Assembly: GCA_964528575.1 (NCBI GenBank)
Contig: CAZGTQ010000141.1
Coordinates: 1-39,869, forward strand
DNA: 39,869 bases
From: CAZGTQ01 sp964528575
GTDB taxonomy: Bacteria; Planctomycetota; UBA1135; GCA-002686595
Reading direction: 5' to 3'
The position numbers were made by a program, and so were the translations under genes. Below the pieces are notes generated by a model that was not told the DNA's origin, did not search any database, and saw only the letters and a list, made by a program, of their open reading frames with translations. Below, one piece after another: positions 31,159 to 37,528 of this stretch (positions are counted from its first letter, which is position 1; the number at the start of each line of letters is the position of its first letter).

Positions 31159-32883
31159 TCAGGGGAGCAGGAGGACCGCTTCGGCCTCGCTGACGAAGTC
31201 GAGGGACGGGATCGGAGTCACGTCGAACGAGAGCAGGACGTGGTGGACCGTCGTCCCGGCGAAGGCGGGGTTCGTGCCCGGCGGAACGAGCAGGGTCGCG
31301 CTCGCCGTGCCCACGCCCGACAGGAGACCGACGTAGCCCAGGAACGGCGGCGCCCCGGCGCCCGTCAGCGCGAGGACGCTGAACACGTCGGTGTTGAGCG
31401 GGATCGGCTGCCCGTCCAGCGTGAAACCGGGCGCGGTGCCCGAGGTCGTCGCGATCAGGAGGTAGACCTGTCCCGCGCGCGCCACGCCCCCGTTGAGGAA
31501 AAAGCCGAACGGGCCGCCCGCGCCGAGCGAGACGCCGGGCTGCGCGGGCACGAGGTCGGGCGGACAACCGGGGTCGGCGAGCTCGTGTACGTACACCGAG
31601 CCCGTCGCGGGACCCGACTGCGTCGTGCCGTCCGCGCCCGCCGCGCTGCGCGTCCCGTCGGTGGCGACCGCGATCCCGACGTGGTGGTCGTCCGCCTGCT
31701 GCGCGGTCGTGATGCGCGACTCGAGGACGAAGCCGAAGGGGCCGTCGCGGAACGCGTAGACCGCTCCCGCCATGCTGGGGCCGAGCGTGATCTGCGACGA
31801 GAAGCCCGGGGCGCCGACGAGCGCGACGCCGCCGGCGAGCGAGACCGACTGCCCGAAGCGCGCGAGCTGCGACGGATCGATCGCGGTGAGCCGCGCCTGC
31901 TGCGTCCACGTCGTCCCGCTGCGGCGATACACGTACGCCGCGCCCTCCTGCGCGGAGAACGGCGACGTCGCGACGAGCCGGTTCGGACAGCCGACGACGA
32001 TCGTGTCGCCCTCGAGCGCGACGCTCGAGCCGAAGAGCGCGTCGAAGTCGGGGTCCGACGGCTCGAGCTTGGCCTCCTCGACCCAGCCGCTCGCCTCGCG
32101 CCGGAACACGTAGGCGACGCCCGAATCGTCGAATCCGCCGAGCGCGGGAGCAGGCCCGCCCGGCGCGCCGACGACGAGCAGGTCAGCGTCGATCGCGACC
32201 GCGGCGCCGAACTGGTCGCCCAGGTCGAAGCCGCCGCTCCCGCCGCCGTCCGACGCGACGAGCTTCTGGTCCTGGCTCCACGACGCGCCGTCGAAGCGGA
32301 ACACGTACGCGGCGCCCGAGTCGGTCCCGAGGTCGTCCTTGCGCGGAGCGCCGGCGACGGCCCAGATGCCGTCGACCGCGACCGCGGTCCCGAGCTCGTC
32401 GCCCTGCGCCGGATCGCTCGCGACGAGCTTGGTCTGCAACGTCCACGCCGTGCCCGCGTCGGCGTACACGTAGACGGCGCCCGCTTCCTGCCCCGCCTGG
32501 TCCTGGCCGGGCGAGCCGATGAACGCGGTCGCGCCGTCGAGCTCCACCGACGTCCCGAAACGGTCGCCGAAGTCCGGCACCCCGGTGCCCTGGCCGTGTC
32601 CGGCCGCGTCCGCGGGCTGGATCCGCGTCTCCTCGATCCAGCCGGTGCCGACCCGCCGATAGACGGTGACCGAGCCCGCCTCCGCGGCCGCCGACGGCCC
32701 GTCGCTCGGCGTGCCGGCGAGGAGCAGGTCGCCTTCCAGCGCGACCGCCGCGCCGTGCCTGTAGCCCTTGCCGGCGGTGCTGGCCTGCAGTTGCGTCCCC
32801 GCCGTGCAGGGAAGCTGCGCTCCGGCTGCCGACGCCAGGACGACCGCGATCGCTGCCGTCGCGGGAGAGATCGTCCGTCGCAT
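31159..32883 (-). CDS. Exported seven-repeat FG-GAP-like propeller protein without calcium loops
   Basis: This 574-residue protein has a signal peptide (ATAAIAVVLASAAGAQ), then seven repeats with the pattern GDxFGxSVxxxG(D)xxxVGxP: AVALEGDLLLAGTP, SVELDGATAFIGSP, AVAVDGIWAVAGAP, AVAIDADLLVVGAP, SVALEGDTIVVGCP, SVSLAGGVALVGAP and AVATDGTRSAAGAD. These alternate with VYVY/YVFR strands. The Asp-rich loops are replaced, so calcium binding is less likely than in its relatives. The last 130 residues (PGVSLGAGGPFGFF to EAEAVLLLP) match the C-terminal domain at 2071-3771. GGAG lies about 10 bases before the ATG at 32883. The frame is open further upstream (to 33009), but only 32883 gives a signal peptide. 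The gene is divergent from the B3/B4 gene. Confidence 0.85.
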   Translation of the reverse strand: MRRTISPATAAIAVVLASAAGAQLPCTAGTQLQASTAGKGYRHGAAVALEGDLLLAGTPSDGPSAAAEAGSVTVYRRVGTGWIEETRIQPADAAGHGQGTGVPDFGDRFGTSVELDGATAFIGSPGQDQAGQEAGAVYVYADAGTAWTLQTKLVASDPAQGDELGTAVAVDGIWAVAGAPRKDDLGTDSGAAYVFRFDGASWSQDQKLVASDGGGSGGFDLGDQFGAAVAIDADLLVVGAPGGPAPALGGFDDSGVAYVFRREASGWVEEAKLEPSDPDFDALFGSSVALEGDTIVVGCPNRLVATSPFSAQEGAAYVYRRSGTTWTQQARLTAIDPSQLARFGQSVSLAGGVALVGAPGFSSQITLGPSMAGAVYAFRDGPFGFVLESRITTAQQADDHHVGIAVATDGTRSAAGADGTTQSGPATGSVYVHELADPGCPPDLVPAQPGVSLGAGGPFGFFLNGGVARAGQVYLLIATTSGTAPGFTLDGQPIPLNTDVFSVLALTGAGAPPFLGYVGLLSGVGTASATLLVPPGTNPAFAGTTVHHVLLSFDVTPIPSLDFVSEAEAVLLLP

Positions 32884-33034
32884 GTTCTCGCTCCAGATCG
32901 TGGTGAACCCGTGTCGCCCCGGCGGAGCTGGGGTGGCCACGGGCCAGTCTGCCACACAGTGCGCCGGACGAGCGCCCGCGCGGTGCCGCCCGCGGGCGAT
33001 CGAACGCACATCGAACTCAGCTCTGACGCGCCAC

Positions 33035-33040
33035 TACACT
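33035..33040 (+). promoter_or_regulatory. -10-like TACACT, probable leaderless promoter
   Basis: TACACT lies 7 bases before the ATG at 33048, with no Shine-Dalgarno. It fits the same arrangement as at 3785, 22526 and 24704, but lacks the preceding GC. Confidence 0.4.
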
Positions 33041-33047
33041 GTTCCCG

Positions 33048-33698
33048 ATGAGCGCCGTCCGCATCGCCGTCGATCCGCACCCGCTGCTGGCCGCGCGCGC
33101 GTTCGTGACGCGCTTCCCCGCGCCGCTCGCGCAGCTCGCGGACGCCGCTCGCACGCGGCTCGGCCCGCTGCTCGCGCTCGACGCGGACGTGCCGTTCGAG
33201 CGCGACGAGAGCGTGCGCGCCTGCGTGCGCGCGCTCCTGCGGCACGGCGGCCACCGGACGAGCGGGCGCGGCAAGCCCGCGTCGGAGTATCTCGTGCGGG
33301 CGGCGGGCGAAGGTGCGCTCGGCTCGATCAACGCCGCGGTCGACGCGTGCAACGCCGTTTCGCTCGCGACCGGCTTCCCGATCAGCGTCGTCGACCGCGC
33401 GCGGGCGGCGGCCCCCTACCGCATCGGAATCGGCGCGGACGGCGAGGAGTACGTGTTCAACGCGAGCGGCCAACCGATCGCGCTGCGCGGGCTATTGTGC
33501 CTGTACGACGCGAGCGGCCCGTGCGCGACGCCGGTCAAGGACAGCCAGCGGACGAAGACCGACGACGCGACGAGCGAAACGCTGTCGGTCGTGTGGGGTG
33601 CGAGCGAGCACGCCGAGCGCGCCGACCGCACGGTCCTGTGGTACCGCGAGCTGCTCGGCGCGCTCGGCGCGACGAGCGAGCCCGTCGAGCTCGGCTGA
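33048..33698 (+). CDS. B3/B4 tRNA-binding-domain protein (phenylalanyl-tRNA synthetase beta-like)
   Basis: This 216-residue cytoplasmic protein has the B3/4 domain pattern: RTSGRGKPASEYLVRAAGEG, NAAVDACNAVSLATGFPISV, YRIGIGADGEEY and VKDSQRTKTDDAT. This domain occurs in the beta subunit of phenylalanyl-tRNA synthetase, where it contributes to editing of mischarged tRNA, and also as small free-standing proteins of uncertain role. Here it is free-standing. It may act as a tRNA or amino acid binding or hydrolysing protein; no direct evidence is visible. The frame ends exactly where the convergent NUDIX gene ends (TGA at 33696-33698, next stop from 33699), with no spacing between them. Confidence 0.8.
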   Translation: MSAVRIAVDPHPLLAARAFVTRFPAPLAQLADAARTRLGPLLALDADVPFERDESVRACVRALLRHGGHRTSGRGKPASEYLVRAAGEGALGSINAAVDACNAVSLATGFPISVVDRARAAAPYRIGIGADGEEYVFNASGQPIALRGLLCLYDASGPCATPVKDSQRTKTDDATSETLSVVWGASEHAERADRTVLWYRELLGALGATSEPVELG

Positions 33699-34163
33699 TC
33701 ATTCCAGCGCCGCCGCGAGCCGGCGCAGCAGCTCCGCCTGCGCCGGGTGCGCGCGACGCAGCGCCTCGTCGAGCTCGAACCACTGCGCGCGGTCGATCTC
33801 GGGGAACGCGCGCCGCTTCCCGCTGCGCGGCGGCCACTCGAGCTCGAACGTGTTGCTGCGCACGTCGCCGGCGTCGCAGTCGCCCTCGAACGCCCAGACG
33901 TGGACGAGCTTGCCGCTCGGCAGGCGCACGCTCCCGAGCGCGAGGTAGGCGTGCTCGCCCTGGGGCGTCGCGAGCGACGTCTCCTCGGCGAACTCGCGCC
34001 GCGCGGCCGCGAGCAGGTCCTCGCCAGGATCGACGAGCCCCTTCGGAACGCTCCACGCGCCCGCGTCCTTCTTCGCGAAGAACGGACCGCCCGGGTGCGC
34101 GAGCAGCACCTCGAGCGCCGGCGTTCGGCGATACATGACCAGCCCCGCGCTCAGCGCCGCCAC
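33699..34163 (-). CDS. NUDIX hydrolase
   Basis: This 154-residue cytoplasmic enzyme should hydrolyse a nucleoside diphosphate linked to another group. The NUDIX box lies at about residues 42-64: GLVDPGED, then AAARREFAEETSL. The GxxxxxE and REFxEE parts fit, but the usual Gly after EE is replaced by Ser, a change also seen in some relatives. It begins MAALSAGLVMYRR, the usual start of the family, from the GTG at 34163. -10-like TACGCT is 7 bases upstream, and no Shine-Dalgarno is present. A longer frame upstream (to 34283) is open, but lacks family sequence and would overlap the sodN start. Its substrate is unknown. Confidence 0.87.
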   Translation of the reverse strand: MAALSAGLVMYRRTPALEVLLAHPGGPFFAKKDAGAWSVPKGLVDPGEDLLAAARREFAEETSLATPQGEHAYLALGSVRLPSGKLVHVWAFEGDCDAGDVRSNTFELEWPPRSGKRRAFPEIDRAQWFELDEALRRAHPAQAELLRRLAAALE

Positions 34164-34170
34164 GCCGACG

Positions 34171-34176
34171 AGCGTA
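34171..34176 (-). promoter_or_regulatory. -10-like TACGCT, probable leaderless promoter of the NUDIX gene
   Basis: GCTACGCT on the minus strand is followed after 7 bases by the GTG at 34163. It lies 17 bases from the -10-like TACCAT of the divergent sodN gene, so both promoters occupy one small region. Confidence 0.5.
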
Positions 34177-34192
34177 GCGCATCGCGCTGCGT

Positions 34193-34198
34193 TACCAT
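34193..34198 (+). promoter_or_regulatory. -10-like TACCAT of the sodN gene
   Basis: TACCAT lies about 47 bases before the ATG at 34246, giving a leader of roughly 40 bases with CAGGAG at 34232-34237. It differs from the leaderless genes in having a good ribosome site. Confidence 0.4.
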
Positions 34199-34245
34199 CG
34201 CTCGCCGTTCCGACGTGCTCCCAAGCGGAAACAGGAGTCTCGACC

Positions 34246-34791
34246 ATGAAGCAGGCCATTCTCGCCCTCTGCGCCCTCGGCACCGTCGCGTACGCGCTCG
34301 CCCCGAGCGCTCCGACGCCCTCCTCCGGTGCGGCTCCCGCCGCGGCGCCCTTCCACTGCCAGATCCCGTGCGGGATCTACGGCGACAGGATGCGCGTCGA
34401 CATGCTCATGGAGGACGCCGCGACGATCGAGAAGGGCATGCAGACGCTCACCGGCCTCGACGTCTCGGCGGACCGCAACCAGGTCGTGCGCTGGATCATG
34501 AACAAGGACGATCACGCGCAGAACGTGCAGGACGTCGTCGCGCAGTACTGGCTCGCGCAGCGCGTGAAGAAGCCGGCGGACGCATCCGACGCGGCGGCGA
34601 TGAACAAGTACCACCGGCAGCTCGAGCACATGCACGGCATCACGGTCGACGCGATGCAGTGCAAGCAGACGACCGATCCCGCGCACGTCGAGTCGATGCG
34701 CAAGCACGCGCTCGACTTCAGCGCGCTCTATTTCTCGCCGGAGGATCTCGAGCACGTGCGCTCGCACCACGCCGGCGGGGACGAGAAGTAG
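34246..34791 (+). CDS. sodN: Nickel superoxide dismutase with export-like leader
   Basis: This 181-residue protein contains the nickel hook HCQIPCGIY (residues 37-45), matching HCxxPCGxY of NiSOD, in which the N-terminal His, Cys2 and Cys6 of the mature protein bind nickel. The enzyme converts superoxide to hydrogen peroxide and oxygen. The rest (IEKGMQTLTGLDVSADRNQV, NKDDHAQNVQ, YWLAQRV) has the helical pattern of the family. The hook must become the N-terminus, so the 36-residue leader has to be removed exactly at PF-HC. The leader is hydrophobic and Ala/Pro-rich (AILALCALGTVAYALAP, then APAAAPF), unlike the short 14-residue leader in Streptomyces, which is cut by SodX. No SodX-like peptidase is in the window. 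CAGGAG precedes the ATG. Export to the periplasm is inference. Confidence 0.88.
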   Translation: MKQAILALCALGTVAYALAPSAPTPSSGAAPAAAPFHCQIPCGIYGDRMRVDMLMEDAATIEKGMQTLTGLDVSADRNQVVRWIMNKDDHAQNVQDVVAQYWLAQRVKKPADASDAAAMNKYHRQLEHMHGITVDAMQCKQTTDPAHVESMRKHALDFSALYFSPEDLEHVRSHHAGGDEK

Positions 34792-34801
34792 GCGGGCGTC
34801 G

Positions 34802-35929
34802 TCAGTCGGAGAGCGGGCGCTCGAACATCCGGTAGGTCTTCGAGCGCTCGAAGCCGATGTTCTCGATCGCGCGTAGCATCGGGGCGTTCGTCTCGAGCAT
34901 CCACGAGCACTCCGCCTCGTGGTAGCCGATGCGCGCGCCGCGGTGGAAGAACTCTCGCAGGACGAGCGCGTCGAGCCCCGCTCCGCGCTGCTCCGGCACG
35001 ATCCCGAGCGCCAGCACGCGCACGCGGTGCACCCAGCGCCGCCGGCGCAGCACTTTCAGGAATCCGAACGGGAACAGGCGCCCGTTCAGGTGCCGCAGGA
35101 CCTGGTTCAGGTCCGGCACCGCGAGCCCGAAGCCGAGGGCCTCGCCGCCGCGCTCGACGATCAGCGCGAGCTCGGGCTCGATGATCGGGCGCAGGTCGCT
35201 CGCCATCGCGGCGATCTCGGCGTCCGTCATCGGCACGAAGCCCCAGTTGCGCTCCCACGCGCGGTTGTAGACCCCGCGGATCGTGCGCAGCTCGTCCTCG
35301 AAGCGCGCGAGGTCGAGCGGCCGCACGACGACGTCCGCGGTGCGCCGCGCGAGCAGCCGGTCGACGCGTTCGAGGCGCCGCTGCAGCTCGGGGCCGTCGG
35401 TCCCGCGGTAGGCGAGCAGGTCCATCGCCTTCACGAAGCCGCAGCCGACGAGCAAGCGCTCGTAGTACGGCGGGTTGTAGTTCATCAGCAGCGCCGGCGG
35501 CTCGTCGAATGCGTCGACGAGCAGCCCGCACTCCTCGTTCGTCGAGAAGCTCGCGGGCCCGCGCAGCCGCTCGAGCCCGCGCGCGCGGACCCAACCGGCG
35601 GCGGCGTCGAACAGCGCGGCCGCGACCCGCTCGTCGTCGACGGACTCGAAGAGTCCGAAGAAGCCCGTGCGCTCGCCGTGCACCTGGTCGTGGAGCCGGT
35701 TCTCGACCGCCGCGATGCGGCCGACGGGCCGGGCGCCGTCGCGCGCGAGGAACAGCTCGACCGACCCGTGCTCGAAGAACGGATTGCGCCGCGGGTCGAT
35801 GCGACGTTTCTCCTGCGCGAGGAGCGGCGGCACCCACGCGTCCCAGCGGCCGGGATAGATCGACCACGGCAGCCGCAGGAACGCGCGCCGATCGGCGCGG
35901 CTCGCGACCGGATGGACGGCGAGCGCCAC
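34802..35929 (-). CDS. GNAT-fold acyltransferase, ceramide-synthase-like candidate
   Basis: This 375-residue protein has features of the double-GNAT-like proteins seen beside serine palmitoyltransferase in bacteria: FLRLPWSIYPGRWDAWVPPL, NPFFEHGSVELFLARD, VGRIAAVENRLH, GFFGLFES, MNYNPPYY near ERLL, and at the end GIVPEQRGAGLDALVL and ECSWMLETNAPMLRAIENIG. The last two are the acyl-CoA/acceptor region of GNAT enzymes. In Caulobacter a GNAT-superfamily protein next to serine palmitoyltransferase is the bacterial ceramide synthase. By that analogy it may acylate a sphingoid base, but this is inference. The GTG at 35929 lies 13 bases after the stop of the serine-palmitoyltransferase-like gene, so they form an operon. 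It has no signal peptide and is probably membrane-associated. Confidence 0.75.
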   Translation of the reverse strand: MALAVHPVASRADRRAFLRLPWSIYPGRWDAWVPPLLAQEKRRIDPRRNPFFEHGSVELFLARDGARPVGRIAAVENRLHDQVHGERTGFFGLFESVDDERVAAALFDAAAGWVRARGLERLRGPASFSTNEECGLLVDAFDEPPALLMNYNPPYYERLLVGCGFVKAMDLLAYRGTDGPELQRRLERVDRLLARRTADVVVRPLDLARFEDELRTIRGVYNRAWERNWGFVPMTDAEIAAMASDLRPIIEPELALIVERGGEALGFGLAVPDLNQVLRHLNGRLFPFGFLKVLRRRRWVHRVRVLALGIVPEQRGAGLDALVLREFFHRGARIGYHEAECSWMLETNAPMLRAIENIGFERSKTYRMFERPLSD

Positions 35930-35942
35930 GGCGGATCGGCGC

Positions 35943-37139
35943 TCAGCGCACGAAGCCGAGGCGGCGGCCGACGCGCTCGAAGACGTCGAGCGCGCGGTCG
36001 AGCTGCGCGTCGCTGTGCGTCGCGATGAAGCTCGTGCGCAGGCGGCACTCGCCCGCGGGCACGGCGGGCGCGAGGATCGGGTTCGTGTACACGCCTTCCT
36101 CGAAGAGCGCGGCCCACAGCTCGAGCGTGCGCTCGGGGGTCCCGCTGTAGATCGGCACGATCGGCGTCTCGGACGGGCCGGTCTCGAAGCCGAGGCGGCG
36201 GTACTCGCCCGCCATGCGGCGCGTGATCGCCCACAGCCGCTCGCGCCGCTCCGGCTCGGTGCGGATGATGTCGAGCGCCTTGAGCGCGGTCGCGACGGCC
36301 GACGGCGGCAGGCCGGCGGAGAACATCAGGCTGCGCGCGTTGTGGCGCAAGAAGTGCATGACGCCTGCGGAGCCCGCCGCGAAGCCGCCGATCGACGCGA
36401 ACGACTTGCTGAACGTGCCGACGAGCACGTCGACCTGGTCGACGACGCCGAAGTGCTCGGCCGTGCCCGCGCCGCGGGGGCCGAGCACGCCGACCGCGTG
36501 CGCCTCGTCGACGACGAGCACCGCCTGCTGGTCGCGGCACAGCGCGACGAGCCCGGCGACGTCCGCGACGTCGCCCTCCATGCTGAAGATGCCGTCGACG
36601 ACGACGTAGCGGTCGCCGCGCCCGTGGCCGTTGTTGCGGTCGGCGTCGAGCCGCGCGCGCAGCTCGTTCAGGTCGTTGTGCGCGAAGCGGATGATCTCCG
36701 CTTGCGACATGCGGCAGGCGTCGACGATGCTCGCGTGGTCGAGCTTGTCGAGGAAGACGCGGTCGGTGCGCCCCATCAGCGCGGAGATGACGCCGACGTT
36801 CGCCTGGTAGCCCGTGCTGAAGACGAGCGCGGACTCGGTGCCGAAGAAGTCGGCGAGCTCGCGCTCGAGCTGCTCGTGGAGGTCGAGGTTGCCGTTGAGG
36901 AAGCGGCTCCCCGTCACCCCGGCGCCGTACCGCGCGATCGCCGCCTGCGCGGCCTCGACGATCCGCGGGTCGTGCGTCAGCCCGAGGTAGTTGTTCGAGC
37001 CGAGCATGATGCACCGGCGGCCGCCAACGACGACCTCCGTGTCGGTCGACGCCTCGATCGGCAGGAAGTACGGGTAACACCCCGCCTCCATCAGCTGACT
37101 GGCCCGCTTGTCGCGGGCACACTTCTCCTCGAGCCGCAC
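35943..37139 (-). CDS. Serine palmitoyltransferase-like alpha-oxoamine synthase (PLP enzyme)
   Basis: This 398-residue PLP-dependent enzyme condenses an amino acid with an acyl-CoA. Motifs (numbered from the 37139 start): YPYFLPIEAS (22-31), GSNNYLGLT (47-55), TGSRFLNG, FSTGYQANVG, DHAS (134-137, His stacking on PLP), DEAHAVGVLG (211-220) and GTFSKSFASIGGF (241-253, Lys245 forming the Schiff base). TFSKSxASIGG is typical of serine palmitoyltransferase-type enzymes rather than KBL or BioF, and with the GNAT gene downstream this favours sphingolipid synthesis. The start codon is uncertain. GTG at 37139 has AGGAGGAG upstream at a slightly long spacing and begins at RLEEKC, where relatives begin; GTG at 37190 adds 17 Gly/Ala/Val-rich residues. 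KBL or BioF remain alternatives. Confidence 0.85.
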   Translation of the reverse strand: MRLEEKCARDKRASQLMEAGCYPYFLPIEASTDTEVVVGGRRCIMLGSNNYLGLTHDPRIVEAAQAAIARYGAGVTGSRFLNGNLDLHEQLERELADFFGTESALVFSTGYQANVGVISALMGRTDRVFLDKLDHASIVDACRMSQAEIIRFAHNDLNELRARLDADRNNGHGRGDRYVVVDGIFSMEGDVADVAGLVALCRDQQAVLVVDEAHAVGVLGPRGAGTAEHFGVVDQVDVLVGTFSKSFASIGGFAAGSAGVMHFLRHNARSLMFSAGLPPSAVATALKALDIIRTEPERRERLWAITRRMAGEYRRLGFETGPSETPIVPIYSGTPERTLELWAALFEEGVYTNPILAPAVPAGECRLRTSFIATHSDAQLDRALDVFERVGRRLGFVR

Positions 37140-37291
37140 GCGCGTCGCTACTCCTCCTGCCACCGCCCCGGCCTGCGTTCCGTGGGGCACGGGGCGCCTG
37201 AACTTCGAGCGGCCGGAGGGTAACGAGCCATCGCCCGCGGCGCCATCCCGCAGCGCTCATCGACGTCCACAGATCGGGCTCGAACGCCGCA

Positions 37292-37327
37292 ATCGGGAAG
37301 AAGATCGGGAAGAAGATCGGGAAGAAA
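37292..37327. repeat. Three tandem 12-bp repeats
   Basis: ATCGGGAAGAAG occurs at 37292-37303 and 37304-37315, then ATCGGGAAGAAA at 37316-37327. A fourth partial copy may precede it. The purine-rich tract lies about 200 bases upstream of the 37529 start and about 150 bases before the opposite gene's start. It may be a slippage product or a binding site in phase with about one helical turn. Confidence 0.85.
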
Positions 37328-37382
37328 TAGCCGTGATGACGAAGAAAACGCGGCGCCTCGCGCAACTTCTGCCCGCGCGACC

Positions 37383-37419
37383 CGGTCATGCCCGCGGAGG
37401 GTGGGGGTGGCGGTGGACC
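37383..37419 (+). repeat. Conserved intergenic element, copy C
   Basis: Contains CGGTCATGCCC, then GCGGA, then GGGTGGGGGTGG, then CGGTGGACC. It matches copy A (1844-1882, minus) over nearly the whole length. It lies 110 bases before the ATG of the 37529 gene and 53 bases before its -10-like box. The ends CGGTC and GGACC are partly inverted relative to each other. Confidence 0.7.
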
Positions 37420-37471
37420 GAGGAACGCGGCAGGAGCATCCCGCGCCCCACGAAGCGTCGCCGATGCCGGT

Positions 37472-37477
37472 TAGAAT
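37472..37477 (+). promoter_or_regulatory. -10-like TAGAAT of the 37529 gene
   Basis: TAGAAT, closest to the classical -10 in the window, lies about 51 bases before the ATG at 37529. No -35 hexamer is evident at 16-18 bases upstream. Intergenic element copy C is 53 bases upstream. Confidence 0.45.
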
Positions 37478-37528
37478 CGATCGCATCGGTCGCTCGCTCC
37501 CACCGCCGCACCCGTACGCACCCGCACC

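Larger units (their letters stand above)
37140..37528. other. Divergent intergenic region between the serine-palmitoyltransferase-like and 37529 genes
   Basis: About 390 bases hold no supported gene beyond a possible 17-codon N-terminal extension of the neighbour. Visible structures are three tandem 12-bp repeats (37292-37327), copy C of the intergenic element (37383-37419) and a -10-like TAGAAT (37472-37477) for the plus-strand gene. The region is richer in AT than its surroundings in the repeats. Confidence 0.5.

Noticed and set aside
34135..34245. Earlier start for sodN at 34135
   Set aside because: It would cover the opposite-strand NUDIX start and both promoter boxes; CAGGAG supports 34246.
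35943..37139. Calling this gene bioF or kbl
   Set aside because: TFSKSFASIGG and the GNAT neighbour fit serine palmitoyltransferase-type enzymes better; no biotin or threonine catabolism gene is nearby. The alternative stays open.
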